A stretch of 64,000 bases of DNA from Tubulanus polymorphus. Lineage: Eukaryota > Nemertea > Palaeonemertea > Tubulaniformes > Tubulanidae. Position 1 is the first letter of the stretch, and every line of letters begins with the position of its first letter. The notes beneath the pieces were generated by a model. That model searched no databases. It was not told where the DNA came from and saw nothing but the letters and a program-made list of their open reading frames with translations. The translations under genes were made by a program, and so were the position numbers. The stretch is from positions 21,054,153 to 21,118,152 of the forward strand of contig NC_134028.1 of NCBI RefSeq assembly GCF_964204645.1, in the 5' to 3' direction. Positions 1-11,636 of this stretch are shown one piece after another.

Positions 1-77
1 TATTGTGCACACGGCACACATAAACACACACACGCACGCTCGCTCGCACGTACGCACGCACGCACGCACGCACGCAC
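1..77. repeat. ACGC/CACG-rich microsatellite
   Basis: Short tandem units of the CACG/ACGC/CTCG type run from the window edge to about base 77. Shortly after it, near 100-118, there is a short GAATT-type repeat. Similar GAATT tails recur near 46.93 kb and 44.74 kb and may mark the 3' ends of retroposed elements. Confidence 0.85.
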
Positions 78-160
78 ACTATCTACTCCTATACAATATG
101 GAATTGAATTGAATTGAACATATACACACATAACCCTAATAACTATTCGCCCTATATTAC

Positions 161-2400
161 TAAAGCTTTGTATTTCACGACATTTGCTGAACGCCAGAAA
201 AGAAGATGGAATTTGTAACTTAGTAATTAATGAATTGCGAACAAAAAAGACGATTAATATGAACAGGGAGGGGGACCTGATACCTCCCTAATATGAGCAA
301 AGACCCGAAAAACGATTTGTGCAATAACCGATTTCAAAGAAATGCGCCTCCGGTAAAGCGGCAGTTTAGTGATGACTCGCATGCCACAGAGAGAAGAATT
401 TCAATCAAATTACATTTCATTCCGATCCAAAGGAAATGAATGTTCTATTAACACATCTCACGGCACCAATAAATTTCATTACGTCATTCATAAGTTGTCA
501 AAGTTGCTCGGCTTGTTTCAACAAAGTACGAATACATACCACAAATAACGTCTTGACAGTTCATATAACTTGTGTGAGTCAAGAAAGCACTCTTCGGAAC
601 TTTTTTGTAGTAAGGAAGCCCGGATCAGCTTCAGTGCCTTAACTAAGTTTTTCTAAAGATTAGCACTAACTAACTTAGGCTAAGCATGACTTGCTACAAG
701 CCATGGGTAAGGTAAAGTCAAAAAGCGGCTTAAGCTATCAGAATGGCAATTGTCTCCGGGTCGAATATGACAATATTCTACGTACGTGTCTTCACTGACC
801 TACCTTTATATTCATTGTTTCTGCAAATGAAGTGAATCTGCGACAAATTGACAACGTGTTGAAACTGCTTCACGTTCTGAAGCTGAAAGAACCGCGGCTT
901 TTATTACGTGGAGCAAATCGATTCACTGCGGCACCTGCAGCTCTCAACCTGTCAAAGTCTTACGTAAAAGTGGTAAATCCTTTTTATCGAATTTATGCAA
1001 TTTTCCTGAATTACCATAGAAAATATCTCATTAGTTCATTTTAAATTAACTTTGAACTGGATTCTTAATCCATATCAGGACCAACATGAAAAAAACTCAT
1101 TCTTCTTATCAGATTTGGATAATAGTTCTCATAAATGATTGATTCATTAAGAGAAAATTTCATTCAGATTTAATTGAAATGTAGAAGGAAATTGAACCTG
1201 GACGACCAACTATCTACTAACGAACCTGGCGGATCCTCACCTGCCATACACCAGAAATCAAACCCGGAAGTAGCTCCACAGCGACCTTGGCATTTGACAT
1301 AGGCATTGGCATTGGGGACGACCAATAGTCGACATTTTGAATGTCCCAAGTTCTGCATTGGGACCATCACATCATTATTGTTCAAATGTAAAATTGCAAT
1401 GATCGAGTTGAAAAGGACTTGAGTCAAAATGTTCCGGTTTCGTAGACGGAGCTTTAACACAGGGGCCAACTCATTTATCAATTGAGATTAAAAGTTCATA
1501 ATATTCTATGAAAGAAGCCCCTCAATATTTTGCTGTAAATCATCATTGCCCTATACGCAGTATTACGCGGCTGTAGCTGCAGGTGTTTTTGAAACGTCGA
1601 TATTTCATCAGAAAACTTTTATGCGAATGAACGACACTACGATGGATGACGTGGCGTTTAGAACAACCATGTAATGTAATTCATAGAGATATTGAATCAT
1701 ACATAATGTTGAGACATATATAACCGATTGTACCTAGTGTTTCAGGCACCTATAATTAATTCACTAAATCTATCATGTTCCGTGTATTGTAATTGATGAT
1801 CATTAACCCTTTTAAGTTCAAGTTTTTACACTGCGACTATCCTAGAAATTCAATTAAATTATTTTTAGCAATTGTTGCGCTTTTCGACAACACATATTTT
1901 AAGCCATATAATACACGTATTTCAAGAACTATCAGTCCTATAGCAGTATAATAAAAGTTTGCAAACAATATAATGACATTTCATATGATACCAGGTTTGA
2001 GTATTTTAGTTACATAGAATTCAGGGTCAGTTTTTGTCAGATTTATCAGAGGCGGGGCCAGGACTTAACCTTGAGAATGGTTTGATTTTCGTCGCCTAAG
2101 AGACAAACGATAAAACTTTGTCACGGGTTGGCGCGGTCTGTGTGGTATGCATGAACACGTTCTTGGTACCAAATGAAAAATATGGCCTACTGGTCGTGTG
2201 TATGTGTAAGAATCATTAATTTTTACTGATACGATAAAGTTCAGATAGATTTTTGGACCATTTAAGTATGGACGCTCTGCGTGACGTCACTGCGCGCGCT
2301 GATCAAAATCAAAAGTTGCCCGCTTTCATCCTCCCCCAGCAGGGATTCAAACCTGATGGCATCGAGATTCGGTTCGTGCCGTGGCTGAGTAATATCCTTT
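161..2400. repeat. Long unclassified dispersed repeat, copy A
   Basis: Three blocks match copy B in the same order: 161-492 with 10327-10648, 730-1020 with 11262-11565, and 1349-2400 with 12947-14112. Part of the last block (about 1190-1800) also matches copy C. Identity looks high but is broken by many small indels. The right end carries a tRNA-like sequence (ttcgtgccgtggctgagt) that recurs at 47.4 kb. No intact coding frame is shared. I cannot name the family; a non-autonomous transposon or an old segmental duplication are both possible. Confidence 0.75.
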
Positions 2401-2999
2401 ATCCGGAAAAGTCTTAATGGGCAAAGTCTTTGCCACAATCCCGATTTATCATAATCTTTTTTTCAGAAGGGACAACCTGGTGTGAATGTGACACGGGTAA
2501 AGTTAGCGTCCCTTTCTTTTTTGTTGGTTGTAAAAACGGATACCGTAAACTTGCGAATTAATCGTTTTAAGTAACCGGATTAATTCGAAAATCAGGTTCT
2601 AATGGGGCGTTAAAACGCTAAACTCGCTTTAACGTGGCGTTTAAATGAATAGCTGATTATAAGTGAAAATATGCTTAAAAACAAAATGGTCGAGCTTGAA
2701 TGTAGTCCATTTTTTCTAATGTGGCCCGAATCAGCCACCAAATATACGGATCGGATAAGTTTCTAGAGAAGTTAGAGCTTTGTTGGGCTGGGTGTAAAAT
2801 AAAGCGAGGTGTCTGCATAATATATTTTCAATATACCTAACTCAAGGTAGAGTTCCTGTGTATGTAGAGCAATCGATCAAAACCAATTAACGAAAAGCTC
2901 GATTTAGCTGAATTTTCTGAAGTATTTTAATCAATGAAAGTGGTATTAAAATTTCTATCAATCTGGAACTGAACAAACTATATATAGATTGGTGGAGCA
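2401..2999. other. Intergenic, no feature seen
   Basis: AT-rich sequence without a convincing ORF, RNA gene or repeat. Confidence 0.6.
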
Positions 3000-3990
3000 A
3001 TACAGCTATCTACTAGCGAACCTGGTGGATCCTCACCTGCCATACGTGGAATCCTCGATTGCCACAGTAGCACTGCGGGTACCCCATTTAGGTTAAAGGT
3101 GAGTTTTAAACCTAGCTGTAACATAATAGTATATCAAGTATAGAAAAACATTATGTACATGTATCTACATTATTCAATCACTATCCCTCTGTATTTTGAG
3201 TGAAAGCTATAGATTTAGTTCGTTTTCAACTTATTCAATCCTTCAGGACTTTACTGATTAATGTTAATATATTCTCATGTTCACTTGATTCTCTTCATAT
3301 TTCCTTACCCCTGGCAGGCACTTTTACGTTTGGTATATTTAAACCTATCTCTGGTATCATATATCACAACTATACTCTTTGGGGACAACCAATATAGTCG
3401 ACATTTTGATAGAACCAAGTTATACATTAGGATCATCAAACTTTTATTAGTGTAAGTGGCAAAATTGCAATGGTCGACTTGATTAGCTATTGGTTAGTTC
3501 GTTTTCAACTTATTCACATCCCTTCAGGACTTAAATGATTGTTAATATATTCTCATGTTCATTTCATTCTATTCATATTTCCTCATCTCTGGCAGGCACT
3601 TTTATGTATGGTATATTTCACCTTTGGAATAAGGTATTAGAACTATATTTATGGGGACGACCAAAGTTCTTAATAGTCTATGGAAGCAGCCCCTATAATT
3701 TGCTGTAAATCATGAATTGCCCTATACGCAGTTAATGCAGACTACAGTAGCTGCAGGTGTTTATGCAACTTCGATATTTCATCAGAAAACTTTTATGCAG
3801 ATCAGCAACACTCCGATAAATGGCGTGGCGTTTAGAACAATCATGTAATTCAGCTAGATATTGAATCACAAGTCATGTTGAGAAATCGATTGTACAGCAG
3901 CCATTATATGGCTCTAGTGTTTCAGGCATCATTACTCTATTAATTCTATCATGTTCGGCGTGTATTGTAATTGATGATGAAATATAGAAA
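3000..3990. repeat. Long unclassified dispersed repeat, partial copy C
   Basis: Partial copy of the family of copies A and B. The stretch with 'gctgcaggtgttt' and the following 200 bases (about 3665-3990) aligns with about 1500-1800 and 13050-13390. Inside it lies a direct repeat of about 130 bp (3216-3345 and 3494-3622), both copies running from 'ttagttcgttttcaactta' to 'ggcacttttatg/cgt', which is specific to this copy. Confidence 0.7.
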
Positions 3991-4290
3991 CCATTAATGT
4001 TTGGATATCGGAGGATCGGATGTTCGACCGGCGATTATTGAACATGCGAAAAAATCTTTCCTTCAGCTATTAGTTTATTCAATGTTTCGACTATAACATA
4101 GTCATCCCCATGCGGGTTTTTCAAAAATGTCATGAATATTTTAGACTAATATATTTTCGTTGACCGACAAGATCTTTTTTGCAAAAAAGGTATGTTTCGA
4201 TCGAAAGTATGACAAACCATATATGCCACAATCGAGCTTAGAGCTTCGAGGTACACCCAGGCTAGCCATAGAAAATTCTTTAACAGCCGT

Positions 4291-5030
4291 GTAGTACCTG
4301 TTTTAACTTATGGCTGCCAAATATGGGGTTTCAAGGAACAAAGAAATCTGGAAAGAATCCCTCTCAAATTTTATAAATACCTCCTGGGAGTTAAAAAAAA
4401 AACTCAACACCTGGTAATTTTGTATTTAGTGAAATTGGTCAATATCCCATATTTATCCAGCAAAGAATGTTAATTTTGAAATACTGGCTTTATATACTTA
4501 AAATAATACCCGAGAAACTAAATAAGCTGATGTACAATCAAATGCTAGATGATATACGCGATCACCGTGTAATTAATTGGGCTTCTTCGGTTAGAGATCT
4601 ATTGAATGGTCTCGGATATGGCCAATTCTGGTTAGACCAGCAAGTTGACAATGAAAAGTGGTTCCTGCACTCAATCGAGGTTACAATGCTTGATCAGTTC
4701 AAACAGCAATGGCATACTTTTTAGAAAACTCATCTAAAGCCAAATACTTTCGTAAATTTAAGAAGGGAGTAATCTATGAATGATATCTAGATTTACCTTA
4801 AGGAGGTACGCACTAGGATTGCAAGGTTTAGATGTTCTAGTCATGATCTGTTAGTCGAAACTGGACGTTGGGCCAGACCTAAGAAACCTCACAATAATTG
4901 TATTTGCAGATGTTGTAATCGGAATGAAATTGAGGATGAGTACCATTTTGCTTTAAAATGTCAATAGAATTGCCAATTAAAAAGAGTTTGTCGAGATGGA
5001 TTTCATACTCAATTTCTAGCAAAAATCATA
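4291..5030 (+). pseudogene. Non-LTR retrotransposon (LINE) ORF2 C-terminal relic
   Basis: The first frame, from 4291, reads VVPVLTYGCQIWGF followed by a LERIPLKFYKYLLGVKK-like stretch, which is the typical region after the reverse transcriptase domain in LINE ORF2 proteins. A frameshift near 4400 moves the reading to the frame that is open at 4467-4724 (85 codons, with RMLILKYW and WASSVRDLL). After a stop at 4722-4724, and more stops, the same frame resumes with a Cys/His cluster (CICRCCNRNEIEDEYHFALKC, split here as CICRCC and EDEYHFALKC), the usual LINE C-terminal zinc-finger-like end, stopping at 4965-4967. The frameshift and stops show that it is dead. The clade is not determined. Confidence 0.8.
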
Positions 5031-5439
5031 TCTGACATCAGGTGTGGCCAATGAGGTTAGGAGAATATTGCGAATATCCAGTTGATCTGATTTTCTGGTC
5101 TTTCCCAAGTCTGACCCAACTCACTGTCTGTATGGGAAATATCAGTAGAGATGCTGCGGTGGATCCAATAATCTGATCTCAAACCACTGATGAGGAGTTC
5201 AACAATTGTAAACCTTATTCAGATAAAATCTAGTCATTTTTCACATCACCGCATAAAAACATCACTTCACTGAATACATTTCACATATGGTTGATAAAGA
5301 AAGCATCTCCCCATTCGGCCAAGGCCAACTACTTACAACGTGAATATTATGTACCGGTATCAATTGAGTGTCTGTTAATTCCGAGTTGATCCCAGTTTCG
5401 CTGATTCGACGAGACGCCATTTTCACATGCTTGACATGC

Positions 5440-5720
5440 AATAGGTGTGGTGTCTAAGTGTGGAGAACAAAGTTAGAGAAATAGGGGCATAGAGGGGGTT
5501 AGAAACCCGGACCAGCAAATTGCTGGCCAAACGTCTACCCACTAGACCACAGAGGCTCTTGCAATCCACTCGTAAGTTTTCACTTCATATAGTCTCGCCT
5601 TACCCTTACCCTATCCCTAGGGGTAAAACGGACCTTAAAAACCTCACCCTAACCCTAACCGTCTGTACCCTCTAGAGCCTAACTCTATCGAACCCTAACC
5701 CTAAAACCGATATAAGGATT
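5440..5720 (-). repeat. tRNA-derived SINE-like repeat with telomere-like segment
   Basis: Read on the minus strand, 'tggtctagtgggtagacg' (around 5520-5550) resembles a tRNA A-box region. The adjoining segment (about 5583-5640, 'accctatccctaggggta') is shared with 62085-62130. It then runs into CCCTAA-like units at about 5645-5710. The two copies suggest a dispersed element rather than a true interstitial telomere. No cloverleaf forms, so it is not a tRNA gene. Confidence 0.6.
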
Positions 5721-6717
5721 TAATTGTTATATTTAATTAGTATCTTATTATATATAGCCATTGGCAAAATATCCTAAAATAAATTCACTAAAATAATGTC
5801 GCATTGGCAAAATATCCACTTCCTTAATAATATTAAAACACAATTTTTATTTTAGGGAATCTGCTTTTGAAATCGGTTTCAAGCCACTTTTAAGCGGCAG
5901 CGTATAGTTTGCAAGAATTACCGCAGTTGTATGTGAATAGTTAGTGTAATCTTTATATGGTATGTGCAACTTTCCTTGGATCTGACACAGGGACCTGACA
6001 CAAAAGGTCTTTTGTGTCAGGCCCCAGTGGGGATCAGACGGGACCAAAAAATTTCGCTTATGTCACTCATGCACTGCTTCAAATAATGTATGAATCCGAC
6101 GGCCATTTGTCAGTGTTGTGAAAATCTTCATGTGCAGACATGCATAGCTTATATCTAGTCTACACATCAAGATTTCATTTTGGATAAGAAGTAATGACTG
6201 CACATCCTTGAGTGTTAACCATAGAAAATAGGCCATAGAAATTGATAGAGCTGATGTCTGCGAGGGAGTAATTATTCTTGCAGTGTAGAGATCCACTACA
6301 GGGGTGATCTAGGGGCTTTTTCGTATAGATATCATCACAGCATCCTGGCCACGGCACTATGACTCGGCAGGTTGTCAGCTCAAATGCTATAAAATTCCAC
6401 CATTTTCCCGATTTTTCAATATGTCGAGGAGGGACACCCCCAGTCTCGCGACCTGATCGGTCACTCTGACTTCGCCGCTAAACGGCTCGCCAATCCGTTT
6501 CTTCCTGCAATTCGGTTAATTTTCGAATCCACAGTTCAAATCTAGCTTTTAACAAGATTTTATTCATGTGTGGATGAAAGTATATAAAACCTCCATCATC
6601 CTTCAGCAAAGTGTTTAATGTTAAGCCGTTCAGCAACCTCTGATCAAACATCATTCAGCCCGAAGATGTATAAAACTCGCAAGAATCAATCGACAAAAGG
6701 GCACCCACCCTACACCG
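5721..6717. other. Intergenic, with one 28-bp palindrome
   Basis: No gene is supported. The overlapping minus-strand ORFs of 60-77 codons lack any recognisable domain. A perfect 13-bp inverted repeat (arms cctgacacaaaag / cttttgtgtcagg, 2-base spacer) lies at 5994-6021. Confidence 0.6.
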
Positions 6718-7109
6718 GTCATCCTTATTACCGAGATGACGTATTTTACCGAGATGAACCGAGATGAAATGAAATATAACATATTTATTTATTCCTTATC
6801 GATTTTAACAATTGAAATCACATTATATCAGTAATAAATGCCTGCTGGAGTCATATTTTACACATTTTGTCGGATATTTTTGTAGAAAAATAACTTTATC
6901 GAGATGAGATCGTCGATCAATCAAATTCGATGAAATTTTATTGCTAACCGAGTTTACGTATTTGAAGTCAAATTTTTTTTAAATAAAAAGATATGTAAAA
7001 TATGACTCTATGTATCACTGATATAACATGATTTCAATTGTTAAAATCGATAAGGAATAAATAAATATGCTATATTTCATTTCATGAACATCTCGGTAAT
7101 AAGGATGAC
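6718..7109. mobile_element. Foldback/MITE with >100-bp inverted arms
   Basis: The left end begins 'gtcatccttattaccgag' and the right end finishes with its reverse complement, 'ctcggtaataaggatgac'. Long stretches inside also pair: the segment with 'ttatcgattttaacaattga' (about 6780-6860) pairs with 'tcaattgttaaaatcgataa' (about 7030-7060). The total is 392 bp and there is no ORF. This is the structure of a foldback or MITE-type DNA element. The superfamily is unclear and no exact target-site duplication was identified. Confidence 0.8.
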
Positions 7110-7240
7110 CCTCTACACACATTCATTCTTCACAGGCATACCAAACATTCACAGATTCACATACAAACATGGCTCAGATAAATATTTTCAAGAGATAATC
7201 GCTTTTAAATGACTGTTTGAGGGAATTAGGTGATTTTTTT

Positions 7241-7545
7241 TTATTCAAGGTTGTTATTGGAATTTTGCAACATTATTGGAATTAAGTTGAAGAAACTTTT
7301 ATTAAAAATGCTTTTCTTATGGTGAGCGATTCGAGGATGATTGTGCTGACGAGTATTGTATTGATGATATACAGAATTCTTTTGAAATAAGTCTATGATC
7401 GGTGTCGGTAGTTCACTGTTGATAAACTGATATGCGTGTTTAAGTATTTCTAACTGGATCATGTCTTGGAATTTTAGAAGTTATTCGAACGACTTTTTTC
7501 TGTAATTCTTCTAATCTGGACAGGTTTCTTTTTAAGATAAGAGGA
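7241..7545 (-). pseudogene. LINE ORF2 3' relic (minus strand)
   Basis: Read on the minus strand, the frame near 7545-7465 gives RLEELQKKVVRITSKIPRHD. After a frameshift, the 73-codon frame at 7462-7241 gives ILKHAYQFINSELPTPIIDLF followed by a YNTRQHNHPRIAHHKKSIF-like stretch. The 'YNTRQ' word after a leucine-rich helix is characteristic of the extreme C-terminus of jockey/CR1-like LINE ORF2 proteins. The frame change and stops mark a dead fragment of a different LINE from the one at 4.3 kb. Confidence 0.75.
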
Positions 7546-8124
7546 TAAAATTAGCTATGATGATATCAATTATCTTTCGCTAAAGTTGGTAATTACTTAA
7601 AAGAGTGTCTATTACAATTGTTATTTTACTGATAATTATATGATATATATTTTGACATTGAAACTTTACTGTAAACTCTTCATTTCATAACAATAGTCTC
7701 AACTATAAGTCTTAGATATCTATTACCTCTTAGTATTCTTATAATCGTGAGTTTCAGCGTTGTATTTTAAGGGTTTAAGAAAAAAGCATTTTCAATTAAA
7801 GCGTTTTTGTTTTTTGTGCTCATGGGATCTTTGGTGATGCCATAACGCGACCAGTGAGCGGATTAGCATGTTATACTATTACGAAAAGCAAGATCTTGGA
7901 CGCTTTACAATCACCAGATTCACAACTACCTCACATTTTGCCGAAAGTCTTCAAGTTACAACGGGCCAAATCAATGATAATCAAATTCGTAAAAAATAAC
8001 ATAATACACGTGACATGACAAACATTAGCACGCGTTTTTTCACTTACGGATGGGCTTTGTGATCATGAATCAACACCAATGAATTAACATAATCAATTAC
8101 AATGAACTTAGCTATACTTGCTTA
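7546..8124. other. Intergenic, no feature seen
   Basis: AT-rich sequence between the LINE relic and the TTCG microsatellite. No ORF or repeat could be supported. Confidence 0.5.
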
Positions 8125-8891
8125 GTTCGTTCGTTCGTTCGTTCGTTCGTTCGTTCGTTCTTTCGTTCGTTCGTTCGTTCGTTCGTTCGTTCGTTCGTTC
8201 CGTTCGTTCCGTTCGTTCGTTCGTTCGTTCGTTCGTTCGTTCGTTCGTTCGTTCGTTCGTTCGTTCGTTCGTTCGTTCGTTCGTTCGTTCGTTCGTTCGT
8301 TCGTTCGTTCGTTCGTTCGTTCGTTCGTTCGTTCGTTCGTTCGTTCGTTCGTTCGTTCGTTCGTTCGTTCGTTCGTTCGTTCGTTCGTTCGTTCGTTCGT
8401 TCGTTCGTTCGTTCGTTCGTTCGTTCGTTCGTTCGTTCGTTCGTTCGTTCGTTCGTTCGTTCGTTCGTTCGTTCGTTCGTTCGTTCGTTCGTTCGTTCGT
8501 TCGTTCGTTCGTTCGTTCGTTCGTTCGTTCGTTCGTTCGTTCGTTCGTTCGTTCGTTCGTTCGTTCGTTCGTTCGTTCGTTCGTTCGTTCGTTCGTTCGT
8601 TCGTTCGTTCGTTCGTTCGTTCGTTCGTTCGTTCGTTCGTTCGTTCGTTCGTTCGTTCGTTCGTTCGTTCGTTCGTTCGTTCGTTCGTTCGTTCGTTCGT
8701 TCGTTCGTTCGTTCGTTCGTTCGTTCGTTCGTTCGTTCGTTCGTTCGTTCGTTCGTTCGTTCGTTCGTTCGTTCGTTCGTTCGTTCGTTCGTTCGTTCGT
8801 TCGTTCGTTCGTTCGTTCGTTCGTTCGTTCGTTCGTTCGTTCGTTCGTTCGTTCGTTCGTTCGTTCGTTCGTTCGTTCGTTCGTTCGTTCG
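8125..8891. repeat. (TTCG)n microsatellite, ~767 bp
   Basis: About 190 tetranucleotide units. Irregularities lie only near the left edge: a tttcg unit at about 8160 and two ccg irregularities at about 8199-8210. The rest is perfect. The unit has no stop codon in any frame on either strand, so it produces long artefact ORFs (FVRS-type on plus, TNER-type on minus). It is not coding. Confidence 0.98.
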
Positions 8892-9126
8892 CTGCACTTT
8901 CACTATTGTACGTATTATGCTCTTGCTACCGTGATCCAATAAACATGTATGGTTAGCACGCTGTATATCCGTTAAAGTGTAATGATCAGTGTTGAATTTA
9001 TACATTCTATCCAAAATGCATCCTCTTTGTGTACTTTGATTCTATATCATATCTCAGAAAGTTTAATTGAGAGAGCAAGGTACTTAAATCTAAGAATAAC
9101 ACAACATAGATTTAACGACCATATTT

Positions 9127-9132
9127 TTTATT
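9127..9132 (-). terminator. Polyadenylation signal AATAAA
   Basis: A canonical AATAAA hexamer on the minus strand (tttatt on plus), about 30 bases after the stop codon of the small secreted protein gene. It supports that gene being real and ending here. Confidence 0.7.
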
Positions 9133-9162
9133 GGTAATTCAACTCACATTATCATACGTAGC

Positions 9163-9489
9163 CTACGCCTCTAAATAACAATCTTCGTATTTGTTTTCTA
9201 CTGATTCACATAGCTTTTCGCAATCCTCGGTACCACCATTACAATGTTCGGAATTGGCTTTATTGAAACAATCGGTCGTCTCTTCATCGAAAGGACACTG
9301 AAGTGTTTCTCCGTCATTTTCTTTTGCAGCACTTTCTTTGCAAGCCACGATCTTACCATTATATGGTTGACAACCGTCAGGTAAACCCGGATTATTGTCA
9401 GCGCACACCAGACCCAACGACAACACCAACACGGCCAATATCACATGAACCTGAATATGGATGGAATCAAAACAGATCATCTTAAACAT
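9163..9489 (-). CDS. Small secreted cysteine-rich acidic protein
   Basis: A 108-codon minus-strand frame. A hydrophobic stretch (VHVILAVLVLSLGLVCA, about residues 14-30) looks like a signal peptide, with cleavage likely after Ala30. The mature chain of about 78 residues is acidic and has eight cysteines in four likely disulfides, with spacings of roughly C-x9-C, C-x8-C, then single cysteines 6, 5, 3 and 8 residues apart. There is no transmembrane segment or other domain. A good splice acceptor (atattcag followed by GTTCATGTG) lies just before the hydrophobic stretch. The true start may therefore be in an upstream exon, and the first 13 residues of this frame may be intronic. I do not recognise the family. 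The role is unknown; a secreted extracellular protein is the most that can be said. Confidence 0.65.
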   Translation of the reverse strand: MFKMICFDSIHIQVHVILAVLVLSLGLVCADNNPGLPDGCQPYNGKIVACKESAAKENDGETLQCPFDEETTDCFNKANSEHCNGGTEDCEKLCESVENKYEDCYLEA

Positions 9490-9682
9490 CGTCTATTATT
9501 GAATCAATTAGATTTTTGAAAGAGTAAAGAGAAAGTTTCAAAATAACGAGTGCATTACAGAATGGTCAATATATTTCTGAATCGCGCCTACATGTATATT
9601 CATTTGTTAATACATCGTGTTTATCAACGCTAAAAGATTAGCTGTAAGATATCTGACACGTGACACAGGCAGTATTTCCCTC

Positions 9683-9753
9683 ATCCGCGCCGTCAAATAC
9701 CCCTCAGCCGCGCTCTCAAATACCCCTCAGCCGCGCTCTCAAATAAAAGAACC
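9683..9753. repeat. 23-bp minisatellite, about three units
   Basis: The unit cgcgctctcaaatacccctc (plus agc) is repeated nearly three times, about 200 bases upstream of the small secreted protein gene. It is GC-rich in AT-rich surroundings. Confidence 0.75.
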
Positions 9754-10326
9754 CCTCAATGCGTGTTATTGAGAACAGTCTAAATTTAGTCCGTTTCATC
9801 CTATACAAAAGTCTGTGTTAAAACTGGTGGTCAGATAAAATAAATCGTTTCTATCAAAAGTGGCTTATAGTCTTTATTAAGAGAACAATTTCATTAAATA
9901 AAGCATTGGCATTAATGGAATCAGCCTTTGAATTGATATTAGCCCGCCACATTAAAAAACATTGTTTTTAGATTGGATTAAACTTTCATTTACCTGCCTA
10001 TAATGGTATATATGCAATATACATGTCAAATTGTTGATAAGATATCAAAATTTGCAGTAATAAAGTTATAACCATTGATACAGTACAGGTAAAATTAGCC
10101 TAACCAGATACAATGACTCGGTTAGTTAAAGTTTAACCGCCCGAGTCAATTCTGAAGGTCAACGTATCATCTAAGGAGGTTCATTTAAAACATTTCCGTA
10201 TTGATATCAGTGAAGACATATCTGTCACGCTTTTGTTGCAATTTTTCACTCAATTAATATCTTACTTTTTTAGATAAGAATCGTATAAGGCGCGATGTTT
10301 TAAATCATATCATCAGTGATATTTGC
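9754..10326. other. Intergenic, no feature seen
   Basis: AT-rich sequence. It could hold the promoter and first exon of the minus-strand secreted protein gene, but no clear TATA box or donor site was identified. Confidence 0.5.
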
Positions 10327-11636
10327 TAAAGCTTTGTATTTCACGACATTTGCTGAACGCCAGAAAAAAAGATGGAATTTGTAACTTGCGTTTATACGTC
10401 GTATTGAATTGCAAGCAAAGACGATTTCCCTACAAACCGATAGGATTTGTGCAATAACCGATTTCAAACAAATGCGCCTCCGGTAAAGCGGCAGTTTAGT
10501 GATGACTCGCATGCCACAGAGAAGAATTTCAAGCAAATTACATTTCATTCCAAAGATTATGATAATGAATGTTCTATTAACACAGCAGTTTGCGCTTCCC
10601 TTGGATCTCACGGAACCATTAAACTTCTCTTACGTAATTCATACAGATAAATGATACAACAAACTTCAGCAGAAAGTTGTACTTTCGTGCTGGTCGCCCC
10701 AGTTGATACCGTGCGTATTTTGTAGAGAGGCCACATAGAAAGGTGTGCTCTCTATCGGAAGCGATCCTATGTGGAACGTCTCTTTAAATCCGAGTCCAGA
10801 CGAGGAGAATACTAACTAGTATATTTTCGATGATCTGAAGTGGATAAGGTATGTCAAAGCTCGCGACTCGCAGGTCGGCCTTTTCGCTATAATATTCGGC
10901 AGGTCGGCGCTTGTCGGTTTCAGAACTTATTCGGCGTATCTCTAACTCCGACTCTAATTCTGTTCGGTTCTGTTCTGTTCTGTTCTATCCTGATCTGATC
11001 TCATATTCATAATGGGTGACTAAAGTTGACATAAGCTGACATGTGAGAGAGTGCCAAACTAACAATTTACTATTCACAACTATGATTATATTAATTATCT
11101 TCCTCCAAGGGTTGATAATTACTAAATCAATAGAGTTTTTATTACAAATGTTATTTTACTGATAATCATAAGATGTATAGGCCGATTTTGACATGGAAAC
11201 TATACAATATTCCTCATTTCATTAAGATAAACACAAGATGTTCATTCATACGCTTGTAAAAGCTATCAGAATGGCAGAGAAACTGCTATCGTCTCCGGAT
11301 CCAACGTTCTACGTACGTGTCTTCGCTGACCTACCTTTATATTCATTGTTTCCGCAAATGAAGTGAATCCAAATTCAAATTGACTAAGTGTCGAAACTGC
11401 TTCACGTTCTGAAGCTGAAAGAACTTCCGGCTTTTATCACGTGGAGCAAATCGATTCACTGCGACACCTGGCTCTCAATCTGTCAACCTGTCAAAGTCTC
11501 ATATACGTAGAATGTGGTAAATCCATTTTATCGAATTTATGCAATTTTCCTGAATTACCATATACATTAATAATATTCTAGGCCTATAAAGTGCGTATTT
11601 AATCTAATTTGGAATAGGTCTACAGGGGCGAATCCA

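Noticed and set aside
5640-5710. Interstitial telomere (CCCTAA units)
   Set aside because: Only a few imperfect units, embedded in a dispersed repeat that recurs at 62.1 kb.
8112-9014. 300- and 274-codon ORFs on both strands (TNER- and SFVR-type repeats)
   Set aside because: They arise from the stop-free TTCG microsatellite and have no non-repetitive protein part.
10300-10611. 103-codon minus-strand ORF
   Set aside because: Lies in the dispersed repeat and does not keep its frame in copy A.
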